Source: Sphaerisporangium corydalis (GTDB lineage Bacteria; Actinomycetota; Actinomycetes; Streptosporangiales; Streptosporangiaceae). Taken from it: 64,000 nt of DNA. Below, piece by piece: positions 1 through 9,114 of this stretch. A program made the position numbers and the translations under genes. Within the stretch, counting starts at the first letter, position 1. Each line of letters begins with the position of its first letter. Where the stretch lies: positions 162,708-226,707 of the forward strand of contig NZ_JANZYP010000006.1 in assembly GCF_025506355.1 (NCBI RefSeq), given 5' to 3'. The notes beneath the pieces were generated by a model. That model saw nothing but the letters and a program-made list of their open reading frames with translations. It did no database searches and was not told where the DNA came from.

Positions 1-2160
1 GTCGGCCCCGTCGCGGTGCAGGCGGGCGGCCCCGGCGCTGTCGACGGTGACCTTCCAGGTCGACAGGGCCGGCGCCGTGGCCGAGGAGTAGACCTTCTCC
101 CACACCGCCGACCCCTTCCGCATGGTCCACACGCCGCTCTTCTGGACCGCGAGCATCAGCCGCGCGTGCCCGTTGGCGACCTTGGCGCCCAGGCTCACCC
201 CCGCGCCCGTCGCGGGGTCCAGCGCGCTGTCGTCGTCCACCCGGCCCCGGAACTCCAGCGTGAAGTCACAGCCCTTGGTGACGTCCAGCCCGATGGACGC
301 GCTCGACGCCCGCGCGCCGGTGCTGCGGAGTCGCAGGGCGCCGCCCGCCACCTCGGCCGTGCCTCCCGCGCCATCGAGCGTCCAGTCGCCGAACGCGTCC
401 CAGGTGCTGCTCGCGACGTCGTCGACCACCTCGACCAGGTCCACCAGCGCCTCGGCGGGCGCGGCGGCGGTGCCCGAGCACCACACGGAGACCTGAGGCG
501 CCTCACCGGAGGCGGCGACGACCCAGCGCGCCCCGGTCTCGGCCTCGTCCTGGTAGAGGGCGGCGTTCCCCCGGGCGTCGACGACGACCCGCCACGTGTG
601 CGGGCCCGGGCCCGCGTCCGTCTCGTGTACGCGGCTCCACCCCGGGACGCCCTGGACGAACGAGTACACGCCGTCGGGGCGCGGGGTGAGCATCAGCCGC
701 ATGGACCCGGTGGCGACCTTCAGCGCCGGCCCGGCGCCCGCCCCGGTGACCGGGTCCAGCGGGCCCGAGGAGATCACCTCCGCCCTGAGCGTCGCCGCGA
801 ACCCGGCCGAGGGCCCGTACCGCTGGGTGACGCCGGTGAAGCCCGCCGGGACGTCGTTGCGCAGGTGGAGGCGGCCGGAGGCGACCTCGGCGGTGCCGCC
901 GCCGGACGTCACCGTCCACCCGGACAGGTCCTCCCACCCGGGGCCGACCCCGGTGAACGCCCGCGACACGTCGAGCCGCGCCACCTTGATGGCCGTCTGG
1001 TTGTGCTCCCAGGTGACGAAGAAGCGGCCAGGCTCGTACTCGTCCGCGCTCGCGTACACGTCCCAGCCCCGGGCCGCGCCCGTGGTCAGCCGGGCGCCGT
1101 CGGCGAACAGGCGGCCGGGGCCCCACGGCGCGTGCGGCCGCTTGACCTTGTAGCACAGGACCTCGCGGTACTGGTCGGGCTTGCTCTCGGCGGTCCCGGT
1201 GAACGGGCCGGCGAGGGTGTTGTAGATGGTCAGGTACTGGGCGTTGGCGTCCCTGACGAACAGTCCCTTGACGTAGTAGTTCGGGATGTCGGGGTCCAGG
1301 GCCATCGGTGACCAGGTCAGGCCGCCGTCGGTGCTGGTGGCGGTCGCGGCGTGGGCGGCGTGCGCGCGGTAGTGGGCGTCCCGTGCGGCGGGCGTGGTGC
1401 CGCCCCGCAGGTCCAGGGCGCGCGTCACCATCAGCAGCGTGCCCGGCCGGTCGTGCGAGACGACGACCTGCGGCTCCTCTATGCCGACCCCGGGCGGGTT
1501 CGCGGCCAGGGCCCCCGGCGTCCAGGTCACCAGGTCGGCCGACCGGAGCACGCCCGCCCGCGTCGTCCCCCCTGCCGCCTGCCAGAAGGGGATCAGCCAG
1601 GTGCCCTCGTACCGCAGCGGCCTGCCCGCCAGGACCACTCCCCGGCTGTTGGCGGGCACCTGGACGGTGATCGGGAAGTCGGCCCACGTCCGCCCGCCGT
1701 CGGTGCTCCTGCGGGCCACCATCGCCACCGGGAAGCCGTCCACGTCGCCCTGCGCGTCCCGGTCCTGCGCGATCGTGATCCGCCCGAGGAACGCGTACAG
1801 GGTGCCGCGGTCGTTCAGGAAGATCACGTAGTGCCAGCGGAAGGCCGGGGTCGCCGCGGCCAGGGTGCCCGTCGCCCAGGTGGCGCCCCCGTCGCCCGAG
1901 CGGGCGTACAGGATCGAGCCCTGGTCGGTCGGCGTCCGGTCCCGGGCGTCGGCGGCCCCCGCGCGCCAGCCGACCACCAGGCGGCCGGCGCCGAGCGCGA
2001 CGATGTCGGGCACCCGGTTCCCCTCGTGCGCCAGCTCGCCACGGCCGTCGGCCGCGACGGCCCGGTAGACCGTGACCGGCTCACCGACCGCCGTCCCCAC
2101 GACATCCACATCCGGCCAGGAACGCCCGGCACCACGACCGGACGACGCGCTCGAACTCAT
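1..2160 (-). CDS. BNR/Asp-box sialidase-like protein, C-terminus cut by window edge
   Basis: An uninterrupted minus-strand frame starts at the ATG at 2160 and runs off the left edge (720 codons visible). Three Asp-boxes are readable: SGDGGATW near residue 88, STDGGRTW near 152 and STDGGLTW near 277. This pattern marks the six-bladed propeller of sialidases and other BNR glycosidases, which release terminal sugars from extracellular glycans. From about residue 390 there are two tandem copies of a module of roughly 160 residues. Both share a GGTAEVA motif, an LDP-TGAG motif, a RLML strand and a final W-V-VD strand, so they look like a duplicated jelly-roll or concanavalin-like module. The ATG used has a G-rich stretch upstream but no clear signal peptide, so the true start may differ or secretion may be non-classical. 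The exact substrate cannot be read. The family call is firm; sialidase activity itself is inferred. Confidence 0.72.
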   Translation of the reverse strand, partial: MSSSASSGRGAGRSWPDVDVVGTAVGEPVTVYRAVAADGRGELAHEGNRVPDIVALGAGRLVVGWRAGAADARDRTPTDQGSILYARSGDGGATWATGTLAAATPAFRWHYVIFLNDRGTLYAFLGRITIAQDRDAQGDVDGFPVAMVARRSTDGGRTWADFPITVQVPANSRGVVLAGRPLRYEGTWLIPFWQAAGGTTRAGVLRSADLVTWTPGALAANPPGVGIEEPQVVVSHDRPGTLLMVTRALDLRGGTTPAARDAHYRAHAAHAATATSTDGGLTWSPMALDPDIPNYYVKGLFVRDANAQYLTIYNTLAGPFTGTAESKPDQYREVLCYKVKRPHAPWGPGRLFADGARLTTGAARGWDVYASADEYEPGRFFVTWEHNQTAIKVARLDVSRAFTGVGPGWEDLSGWTVTSGGGTAEVASGRLHLRNDVPAGFTGVTQRYGPSAGFAATLRAEVISSGPLDPVTGAGAGPALKVATGSMRLMLTPRPDGVYSFVQGVPGWSRVHETDAGPGPHTWRVVVDARGNAALYQDEAETGARWVVAASGEAPQVSVWCSGTAAAPAEALVDLVEVVDDVASSTWDAFGDWTLDGAGGTAEVAGGALRLRSTGARASSASIGLDVTKGCDFTLEFRGRVDDDSALDPATGAGVSLGAKVANGHARLMLAVQKSGVWTMRKGSAVWEKVYSSATAPALSTWKVTVDSAGAARLHRDGAD

Positions 2161-2341
2161 GACCCCCACCGAACACGACCCCCACCCCCAAGACCCCCGA
2201 TTCCACCCCCCTTTCACCCGCCGTTCACACTTACGCCCGACCCCCGCCCACCCTCTCCTCGGTGCGGGCCGATGAAAGGGAGGGTGTTTTACATTTGTGC
2301 TATTCGCGGCTGAAATGGGGAAATGCATGGCGCAATGGGTA

Positions 2342-2388
2342 GGCGGCACCCCATTTCGGCTTTCCTATCGCCGGAATGGGGTGCCGCC
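2342..2388 (-). terminator. Long hairpin between the LPMO and sialidase genes
   Basis: Arms GGCGGCACCCCATT (2342-2355) and its exact complement (2375-2388) form a 14-bp stem. The loop contains a second CGGC/GCCG pairing. It lies just past the LPMO stop codon and upstream of the sialidase start, so it most likely terminates LPMO transcription. No strong U-tract is visible. Confidence 0.6.
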
Positions 2389-2413
2389 CTGGTCGTATCC
2401 CTCGGGTGGGGCG

Positions 2414-3484
2414 TTATGGGCTCGTGCAGGTTGGTGACGGGGTGCCGGCGGTGCCTGAGGCGACGTAGCCGAATGTGGTCGTGCCGCTGCCGGCGAGACT
2501 GCCGTTGTAGTTGGCGTTCTTGACCGTGAAGGACGATCCGCTCACCGTGTAGGTGCCGTTCCACAGGCTGTTGATGGTGGTGCCGCTCGGCAGGGTCCAG
2601 TTGACCGTCCAGCCGCTGATCGCGGCGGTGCCGTTGTTCTTCACGGTCACCTCGGCCTGGTAGCCGCCCGACCAGACGCTGGTGGTCTTGAAGGTGGCCG
2701 AGCACGCGCCGGGGGTGCCGTTGCCGCCGGTCGGGGTCGGGGTCGGGGTGGGCGTCGGGGTGGGGCCGCTGCCCGGGCCGACGCCGGTGACCTGGCCGTT
2801 GCCGCCGTCGAAGACGACGTCCGAGCAGCCGTAGAAGGTCTCCTGGCTGTCGGAGCGCTGCCACACCGAGTAGATGATGTGCCGCCCGCTCTTGCCGGAG
2901 GGCAGCGTGGCGTTCCAGTAGTAGTAGGAGTCGGCGTTACCGGGCGAGCCGACGCTCGGCGGGTCGGGCGCGGTGTAGAACGGGGTGCTCTCCAGGTCGC
3001 TCCAGGCCAGCGAGCGGGTCGGGCTCCAGCTGTCCTTGGTGATGTAGGTGCGGAACGAGCCGGGGTGGGCGGCCCACTTGTTGTACTTGAACTGGATGTT
3101 GCCGCCGGAGGTCAGGTGGGTCACCGGCCAGTCGTTGCGGGCGAGGTCATAGCCGTTGAAGTCGTACACCACCGCCCCGCCGCTGCACAGCTTGCCGTCC
3201 GGGATGAAGCCGCTCATGCGGCCCGCGCCGTCCGAACGCAGCACCGCGAACCAGTTGTACAGCGAGTTCGGGCCGCTCTGCGCCACCGCCGCCGCGCACG
3301 CCGGGTTGTTGGGCTGGATGTTCCCCGAGGTGGAAAGGCCGTCCTTCCAGCAGAGGTACGTACGGCTGCCGGGGGTCATCATCGCGCCGTGCGCCGATGC
3401 CTGGCCCGGCAACAGCGCGACCAGGAGGAGGGTCGCGATGGCGGTCGCAAGGCCGGTGAGCGTGATCTTTCGTCGCTTTCGCAT
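2414..3484 (-). CDS. Lytic polysaccharide monooxygenase AA10 with C-terminal CBM2
   Basis: This is a secreted copper enzyme that oxidatively cleaves chitin or cellulose. The ATG at 3484 has GAAAGG about 7 bases upstream and opens a Sec signal peptide (KRRK, then a hydrophobic run ending LPGQASA). Predicted cleavage leaves HGAMMTPGSRTYLCW, whose N-terminal His forms half of the histidine brace typical of AA10. The catalytic domain runs to about residue 225 (VWQRSDSQETFYGCSDVVF near its end). A short Pro/Thr linker (TPTPTPTP) follows, then a CBM2 (CSATFKTTSVWSGG onward, paired Cys near its ends, WNGT strand). The family does not fix chitin versus cellulose; the CBM2 is compatible with either. 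It is followed by a strong hairpin and then the sialidase-like gene on the same strand, suggesting a shared role in polymer breakdown. Confidence 0.93.
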   Translation of the reverse strand: MRKRRKITLTGLATAIATLLLVALLPGQASAHGAMMTPGSRTYLCWKDGLSTSGNIQPNNPACAAAVAQSGPNSLYNWFAVLRSDGAGRMSGFIPDGKLCSGGAVVYDFNGYDLARNDWPVTHLTSGGNIQFKYNKWAAHPGSFRTYITKDSWSPTRSLAWSDLESTPFYTAPDPPSVGSPGNADSYYYWNATLPSGKSGRHIIYSVWQRSDSQETFYGCSDVVFDGGNGQVTGVGPGSGPTPTPTPTPTPTGGNGTPGACSATFKTTSVWSGGYQAEVTVKNNGTAAISGWTVNWTLPSGTTINSLWNGTYTVSGSSFTVKNANYNGSLAGSGTTTFGYVASGTAGTPSPTCTSP

Positions 3485-3872
3485 GGAACACCTTTCGAGG
3501 GTCACGACATAGGCCCCCGGCGCGCGCCGAGAACGTCCACGGCGGCGGCGGGCCCGGCACGGTCGAGCACGGCACGGGCATCGCGCACGTCAAGGAGTCG
3601 CTGGGGACCTGGTGAGAAGACCGGTCGTCGCCGGTGGGCGGACAGCCGCCGGCCGGCGACCGGGGATGCGAAAGCGCTCACGCGGTACGAACTCTAGGTC
3701 GCCGTACCCCGGGTGGGAATCGGCCCTTCGCCGGGGGAACGGGCCCCGCCGGCCTGTGGAGCCTTCGTCGCAGCTCACCCCCATGATCGGCGCCAGGCCG
3801 CCCGGGGCGCCGGATGAAACGGCGTGAAACTACCGCTTCGACGCCCCGCCGGGAATCGGCCAGGATGGGGGA
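3485..3872. promoter_or_regulatory. Divergent intergenic region, LPMO / kinase-like gene
   Basis: This 388-bp non-coding gap holds the promoters of two divergent genes. It contains AAAGCGCT (about 3671-3678), resembling half of LacI/CebR-type sugar-regulator operators, and an imperfect inverted repeat GGTACG (3684-3689) / CGTACC (3703-3708). No consensus promoter stands out. Assigning either site to sugar control of the LPMO gene is speculative. Confidence 0.3.
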
Positions 3873-4499
3873 GTGGACGTACGCCCTGTCACTTTCGCGG
3901 CCCTGGTCGAGGAGCTCGCCGAACGCATCGCCGCCGCGCCCGGGGACGCGTGGGTGCGGGTCGCCCTGGACGGCGCGCCCGCGGCCGGGCCCGGCGAGCT
4001 GGCCGACGCGCTAGTGGGTCCGCTTCGGGTGCGGGGGCGCGAGGTCATGCGCGTCTCGGCGGCCGACTTCCTGCGCCCGGCGTCGCTCCGCTTCGAGCAC
4101 GGCCGCACCGACCCCGACGCGTTCCATGACGACTGGCTGGACTACGGGGCGCTGTCGCGCGAGGTGCTCGACCGGCTGGAGCCCGGCGGCCCCGGCAAGG
4201 TCCTGCCCACCCTGTGGGACGCCACCCGCGACCGCGCCACCCGCGCCGCGTACGTGACCGTGCCCAAGGGGGCGGTGCTGCTCATGGACGGGGCGCTGCT
4301 GCTCGGCCGCTGGCTGCCTTTCGACGTGACCGTCCACCTGTGGATGTCCCCCAACGCCCTGGCGCGGCGCACCGCCGAGGACCAGCGCTGGACGCTGCCC
4401 GCGTACGCGCGGTACGAGGAGGAGGCGGGCCCGCTGGACACCGCCGACGTGGTGGTCCGCGTCGACGACCCCCGGCATCCGGCGGTGGCCGAGAGGTGA
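3873..4499 (+). CDS. Uridine kinase-like protein with degenerate P-loop
   Basis: A 208-residue P-loop NTPase-fold protein of the actinobacterial nucleoside/nucleotide kinase family. The GTG start at 3873 follows a GGATGGGGGA ribosome-binding site. The position expected for Walker A (G-x4-GK-S/T) reads GAPAAGPGEL near residue 34, so the phosphate-binding Lys and the Ser/Thr are absent. Downstream kinase-like segments remain: ADFLRPASLR, DDWLDYGAL, LLMDGALLLGRWLPFDVTVHL, and the arginine-rich RRTAEDQRW lid. Without Walker A Lys, ordinary kinase activity is doubtful; it may bind a nucleotide or act otherwise. It stands alone upstream of asnB, with 166 bp between them. Confidence 0.65.
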   Translation: MDVRPVTFAALVEELAERIAAAPGDAWVRVALDGAPAAGPGELADALVGPLRVRGREVMRVSAADFLRPASLRFEHGRTDPDAFHDDWLDYGALSREVLDRLEPGGPGKVLPTLWDATRDRATRAAYVTVPKGAVLLMDGALLLGRWLPFDVTVHLWMSPNALARRTAEDQRWTLPAYARYEEEAGPLDTADVVVRVDDPRHPAVAER

Positions 4500-4626
4500 G
4501 GGCCGGCGGTGGCCGAGAAGTGGTACCGCCTCGTAATGATCTCCCTGAGCCGGGTTCGCCCGCCGTGCGGGCGGGGTTGCCGTCGCCCGGGGCCGGGCAT
4601 ACAGGGGACCTGAAGGCTGTTTGACC

Positions 4627-4635
4627 TGGTATAAC
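4627..4635 (+). promoter_or_regulatory. Candidate extended -10 promoter for asnB
   Basis: TGGTATAAC is an extended -10 element (TGn followed by TATAAC). It lies 31 bases upstream of the asnB ATG and gives a plausible short leader. No good -35 is seen at 17 bp, as is usual for extended -10 promoters. Confidence 0.4.
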
Positions 4636-4665
4636 CTGCTTCCGATGAGACGTGGGGACGTCGAG

Positions 4666-6525
4666 ATGTGCGGAATCTGTGGGTGGGTGGACTTCGAGCA
4701 CGATCTTCGGGAGTCACGGGACACCCTGCTGGACATGGCCGAGACCATGGCCTGCCGGGGGCCCGACGACGAGGGGTCGTGGATCTCCGAGCACGGCGCG
4801 CTGGGCCACCGGCGGCTCGCGATCATCGACATCGAGGGCGGCCGGCAGCCCATGATCGCCGAAGAGGACGGTGAGGTGTCCGCCGTCCTCACCTACAGCG
4901 GCGAGGTGTACAACTTCCGCGAGCTGCGCACCGAGCTGTCCGGGCGCGGCCACCGGTTCCGCACCCGCAGCGACACCGAGGTCGTCCTGCGGGCCTACCT
5001 CGAATGGGGCGCCGACCTCGGCACCCACCTCAACGGCATGTACGCCTTCGGGATCTGGGACGCCCGCAGGCAGGAGCTGGTGCTGGTCCGCGACCGGCTC
5101 GGCATCAAGCCCCTTTACTACTACCCGACCCGCGCCGGCGTGCTGTTCGGCTCCGAGCCCAAGGCCATCCTCGCCAACCCGCTCGCGCAGCCCTGCGTCG
5201 ACTCCGAAGGGCTGCGCGAGCTGCTCGGGTTCGTCAAGACCCCGGAATGCGCGATCTACCACGGGATGTACGAAGTGCGCCCGGGCGGTGTCGTCACGGT
5301 GAGCCGCCACGCGCTGGCGAAGAACCGCTACTGGCGGCTGGAGGCGCGCGAGCACACCGACGACCTGCCGACCACCATCGGCACCGTCCGGGGGCTGCTG
5401 GAGGACATCGTCGAACGCCAGCTCATCTCCGACGTCCCGCTGTGCACGCTGCTGTCCGGGGGCTTGGACTCCAGCGCGGTCACCGCGCTCGCCGCCAAGG
5501 CCCTGCGGCGGCACGGCCAGGGCAAGCTCCGCTCGTTCTCCGTCGACTTCGTCGGCTACGCCGAGAACTTCAGCCCCGACGACATGCGCGACGCCCCCGA
5601 CACCCCCTTCGTCCACGACCTGGCCCGGCACCTGGAACCGCTCGGGGTCGAGCACGCCGACATCATGCTGGACTCCGGCGACCTGATGAACGCGGCCGTC
5701 CGGGCCGCCGTCCTGCGGTCCCGCGACATGCCGACCGGCATCGGCGACATGGACACCTCGCTCTACCTGCTGTTCAAGGCGATCAGGGCCCATTCCACGG
5801 TCGCGCTGTCCGGCGAGTCCGCCGACGAGGTCTTCGGCGGCTACCGCTGGTTCCACGACCCGGTGGCGGTCAACGGCGGCACCTTCCCGTGGCTGGCCCA
5901 CCATGGCAACCTGCGGTTCACCGCCCTGGAGGAGCTCCTCCACGAGGACCTGGCGCGCAAGCTCGACGTCCCCGGGTACCGCGACCAGCGCTACCGCCAG
6001 GCCCTCGACGAGGTGCCGCGCCTGCCCGGGGAGGACGGGCTCCAGGAACGCATGCGGGAGATCAGCTACCTGCACCTGACCCGGTTCGTCCAGATCCTGC
6101 TCGACCGCAAGGACCGCATGAGCATGGCCGTCGGCCTGGAGGTCCGCGTGCCGTTCTGCGACCACCGGCTGGTCGAGTACGTCTTCAACGCGCCGTGGGC
6201 GATGAAGACCTTCGACGGGCGGGAGAAGAGCCTGCTCAGGGCGGCCGCGGCGGACCTGCTGCCCAAGTCCATCCTGGAGCGGACCAAGAGCCCCTACCCC
6301 TCGACGCAGGACCCCGCCTACGAGAAGGCCCTGCGGGAGGCGACCGTCCGGCTGCTGGACGCGGCCCCGGTCGCCGCCGAGTCGCTGGTGGACCTGGCCA
6401 AGGTCCGGGCCATGCTCGACCTGCCCCAGGGCACCGCCGCCGGGCACGACGTCCGCCCCGCCCTGGAGGGCTTCCTGCAGTTCAACGCCTGGCTGGAGCG
6501 CTACAAGGTGCGCGTCAGCCTGTGA
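4666..6525 (+). CDS. asnB: Glutamine-hydrolysing asparagine synthetase
   Basis: It makes asparagine from aspartate, ATP and glutamine-derived ammonia. The start was set to the ATG at 4666 because this exposes Cys2 (MCGICGWVDF) as the N-terminal nucleophile of the class II glutamine amidotransferase domain; earlier in-frame starts would bury it. The glutaminase domain occupies about residues 1-210 and contains RGPDDEG and the SGEVYNF segment. The synthetase domain follows with the PP-loop LLSGGLDSSAV near residue 262 and the later GESADEVFGGY motif. At 619 residues it matches actinobacterial AsnB homologues. No lasso-peptide or NRPS genes flank it, so a primary-metabolism or cell-wall amidation role is most likely. 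Its last 25 bases overlap the end of the convergent regulator gene. Confidence 0.93.
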   Translation: MCGICGWVDFEHDLRESRDTLLDMAETMACRGPDDEGSWISEHGALGHRRLAIIDIEGGRQPMIAEEDGEVSAVLTYSGEVYNFRELRTELSGRGHRFRTRSDTEVVLRAYLEWGADLGTHLNGMYAFGIWDARRQELVLVRDRLGIKPLYYYPTRAGVLFGSEPKAILANPLAQPCVDSEGLRELLGFVKTPECAIYHGMYEVRPGGVVTVSRHALAKNRYWRLEAREHTDDLPTTIGTVRGLLEDIVERQLISDVPLCTLLSGGLDSSAVTALAAKALRRHGQGKLRSFSVDFVGYAENFSPDDMRDAPDTPFVHDLARHLEPLGVEHADIMLDSGDLMNAAVRAAVLRSRDMPTGIGDMDTSLYLLFKAIRAHSTVALSGESADEVFGGYRWFHDPVAVNGGTFPWLAHHGNLRFTALEELLHEDLARKLDVPGYRDQRYRQALDEVPRLPGEDGLQERMREISYLHLTRFVQILLDRKDRMSMAVGLEVRVPFCDHRLVEYVFNAPWAMKTFDGREKSLLRAAAADLLPKSILERTKSPYPSTQDPAYEKALREATVRLLDAAPVAAESLVDLAKVRAMLDLPQGTAAGHDVRPALEGFLQFNAWLERYKVRVSL

Positions 6526-7415
6526 CCCGGGCCGGCCGGCGGGGTGGTGGACCCATCGGCCCGCCCGCCGGCCAGGCTCAGGCGACCGAGCAGGAGGAGC
6601 GCCGCCTCGGCGGGGGAGCCGGGTTCGGCGCTGTACATGAGCACGCGGCGGCCGGGCTCGTCCGGCAGGTGCAGGGCCTCGAACTGCAGGTCCAGGACGC
6701 CGACCTCCGGGTGCCTGAAATGCTTGGTGCCGGTCGTGCAGTCGCGCACGGGATGCCGCGACCACAGGGCGCCGAACTCGGGGCTCTTCATCGACAGCTC
6801 GCCGATCAGCTCGGCGAGCTCCCTGTCGTCGGCGGACCGCCCCGCCATCAGCCGCAGTGAGGCCACGGCCCGCGCCGCCTCCTCGTCCCAGTGGCGGTAC
6901 AGGTCGCGGGTGTGCGGGTCGAGGAAGAGCATCCGGGTGAGGTTCGGCCGGTCGGCGGGACGGTCGGGGGCGTCGCGGTCGTGGTGCCCGGCCAGCAGGA
7001 CGTGCCCGAGGGCGTTCCAGGCGAGGACCTCGTTGCGCCGCCCGAGGACGACCGCCGGCACCGGGCCCAGCGCGTCGATGAGCTGCCGGGTGCCCTTGCG
7101 CGCCATGTCCGGCCGGGACGGCCTGCGGCGCCTGGCCGGGCGCGGGCGGGCCAGGTCGTGCAGGTGGGCGCGCTCGTCCTCGTCCAGCGCCAGCGCGCGG
7201 GCCACGGCGTCCAGGACCGCCTCCGAGGCGTTTCCGCTCTGCCCCTGCTCCAGGCGGGTGTAGTACGTGGGGCTCACGCCGGCGAGCTGGGCCAGCTCCT
7301 CGCGCCGCAGGCCCGGCACGCGGCGGGCGCCGAACGACCGCACGCCGACGTCGTCCGGCTTGATCCTGGCCCTGCGGTTGCGCAGGAAGTCCGCGAGTTC
7401 GGTGTTGGCCGGCAT
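6501..7415 (-). CDS. XRE-type HTH regulator with MmyB-like ligand domain
   Basis: The 304-residue protein starts at ATG 7415. An N-terminal helix-turn-helix (VPGLRREELAQLAGVSPTYY, about residues 33-52, then RLEQGQ) is followed by an MmyB-like domain that in this family binds a hydrophobic ligand. The RRVPGLRREELA signature is typical. It is divergent from the MFS exporter beginning at 7561, and such regulator/exporter pairs usually control the exporter; this is inferred from position. The C-terminus is Pro/Gly-rich and its stop lies inside the 3' end of asnB (25-bp convergent overlap). Confidence 0.88.
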   Translation of the reverse strand: MPANTELADFLRNRRARIKPDDVGVRSFGARRVPGLRREELAQLAGVSPTYYTRLEQGQSGNASEAVLDAVARALALDEDERAHLHDLARPRPARRRRPSRPDMARKGTRQLIDALGPVPAVVLGRRNEVLAWNALGHVLLAGHHDRDAPDRPADRPNLTRMLFLDPHTRDLYRHWDEEAARAVASLRLMAGRSADDRELAELIGELSMKSPEFGALWSRHPVRDCTTGTKHFRHPEVGVLDLQFEALHLPDEPGRRVLMYSAEPGSPAEAALLLLGRLSLAGGRADGSTTPPAGPGHRLTRTL

Positions 7416-7560
7416 GCGCCCATCATGCGCCCTCTCCCGGTTCCGTGCCTGTCCCCGCCAGTGGTAGGCAGCCCCCGCCTGCCCCACGCAGGCTCCTGGC
7501 TGCTCGCGGCCCTCGCTCCCAGACTCGGACCACCACCGGCCCGCGTCCCAGGAGGTCCCC

Positions 7561-9033
7561 ATGCCGTCCACCCTCGAACCCCCGCCCCGCGCCACCCACC
7601 CGCCGGACCCGAACGTGCCGGCGAGCGCCGGTGCGGACGGCGTCCGGAGGATGGACCGGCGGCAGCGGGTGACGCTGATCCTGCTGCTGAGCGCGAGTTT
7701 CACGCTCGCCGTGGACTTCTCGATCCTGAACGTGGCGCTGCCCGCCATCGGCGCCGACGTGGGGTTCTCCATCGAGAACCTGCAGTGGGTCGCCACCGCG
7801 TTCGCGCTCTGCGCGGCGGGGTTCACGCTGCTGTTCGGGCGGGTCGCCGACCTGTTCGGCCGCCGCCGGGTCTTCCTGGCGGGCATCGCGACGCTCGGCC
7901 TGGCGTCCCTGGCGGGCGGGCTCGCGGGCTCGCCCGAGGTGCTCCTGGCCGCACGCGTGGCGCAGGGCCTCGCCACGGCGGCCGTGACCCCGGCCGCGCT
8001 GTCCCTGCTCACCACCTCCTTCCCCGAGGGCCCCCTCAGGGCCAGGGCGCTCGGGTTGAACGGGGCGCTGATGGCCGCCGGGTTCACCACCGGGGCGATC
8101 CTCGGTGGCGTGCTGACCGACCTGCTGAGCTGGCGGTGGGCGTTCTTCGTGAACGTCCCGGTCGCGGCCCTGGTCACCACCGTCGCGCCCGCCGTGCTCA
8201 GGGAGAGCCGCCCCGACCGGCGGCCCAGGCTGGACCTTCCCGGCGCGCTCACCGTCACCCTCGGCCTGCTCACCGCCGTCTACGGGTTCACCACCGCGGG
8301 GGAGAAGGGCTGGGGCGACCCGGTGGCCCTGCTGTCGCTGGCCGCCTCGGCCGTCCTGCTCGCCGCTTTCTGGATCGTTGAGGGGAGGGTCGGCGCGCCG
8401 CTGGTCCCGGTGACCGTCCTGCGGCGGCGGGCCGTCGCCTGGGGGAACGTGGCCGGGCTGCTGGCGTTCCTCACGGAGACCTCGCTGGTCTTCCTGCTGA
8501 CCCTCTACCTGCAGAAGGTGCTCGGATACCCGCCGCTGGCGGCCGGTCTGGCGTTCGCGGTGCTGGGCGCGGGGACCGTGGCCGGCGGGATCATCGGCCC
8601 GAGGGTGATCGGCGCGGTCGGCGGCAGGAGGGCGATCGTCGCGGGCCTGCTGGTCCAGGGGGTCGCGACCGGCTCGCTCGCGCTGCTCGGGCCGGAGAGC
8701 GGCTGGATCGCGCTCCTGCTGGTCATGTCGTTCGCCGGCGGGGTGGCCAATCTGGTGGCCATCGTCGGGTTCATGGTCACCGCGACCTCGGGGCTGCCCG
8801 ACCACGAGCAGGGCCTGGCGACCGGGCTGGCCACCATGAGCCAGCAGGTGGGCATCACCATGGGCATCCCGGTGATGAGCGCGATCGTGACCGCTCGCGT
8901 GCACGCGGCGGGCACCGCGAGCGCGCCGGCCGTGCTGTCGGGGGTCGGCACGGCGATCCTGGTGAACGCGGCGCTGTGCCTGGTCACCGCCGCCCTGGCC
9001 GCGATCTTCCTCGGCCGGGACCACCCGAGCTGA
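7561..9033 (+). CDS. MFS drug exporter, DHA2 (EmrB/QacA) family, 14 TM
   Basis: A proton-coupled multidrug efflux pump of the inner membrane. The ATG at 7561 has a consensus AGGAGG 5 bases upstream. After a soluble N-terminus of about 35 residues, successive hydrophobic helices follow. Helix 1 contains the DHA2-typical LAVDFSILNVALPAI. Motif A between helices 2 and 3 reads GRVADLFGRRRVF, and antiporter motif C is visible as GAILGGVLTDLLSWRW. The length of 490 residues fits 14 helices. The divergent HTH regulator 145 bp upstream is the likely local repressor. The substrate is unknown. Confidence 0.9.
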   Translation: MPSTLEPPPRATHPPDPNVPASAGADGVRRMDRRQRVTLILLLSASFTLAVDFSILNVALPAIGADVGFSIENLQWVATAFALCAAGFTLLFGRVADLFGRRRVFLAGIATLGLASLAGGLAGSPEVLLAARVAQGLATAAVTPAALSLLTTSFPEGPLRARALGLNGALMAAGFTTGAILGGVLTDLLSWRWAFFVNVPVAALVTTVAPAVLRESRPDRRPRLDLPGALTVTLGLLTAVYGFTTAGEKGWGDPVALLSLAASAVLLAAFWIVEGRVGAPLVPVTVLRRRAVAWGNVAGLLAFLTETSLVFLLTLYLQKVLGYPPLAAGLAFAVLGAGTVAGGIIGPRVIGAVGGRRAIVAGLLVQGVATGSLALLGPESGWIALLLVMSFAGGVANLVAIVGFMVTATSGLPDHEQGLATGLATMSQQVGITMGIPVMSAIVTARVHAAGTASAPAVLSGVGTAILVNAALCLVTAALAAIFLGRDHPS

Positions 9034-9114
9034 CACCCCCGGCCGGACGTCCCGCATGGCCGATACGACCCCGGGCGGTCGATCACATGACTCGTACGGA
9101 CGCCGGACGTCCGG

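Noticed and set aside
503..1687. Long minus-strand frame and the plus-strand frame 16-1311 as genes
   Set aside because: Both have Arg/Pro/Gly-rich shadow composition, while the overlapping minus frame carries three Asp-boxes and typical protein sequence to the window edge.
2281..2340. A promoter for the sialidase-like gene in the A+T-richer stretch
   Set aside because: TAAAAC- and AATAGC-like hexamers are visible on the minus strand, but no matching -35 at suitable spacing.
4666..9033. A lasso-peptide or NRPS biosynthetic cluster around asnB and the exporter
   Set aside because: No lasso protease, precursor, NRPS or PKS genes are present; AsnB has full-length primary-metabolism features and the exporter has its own regulator.
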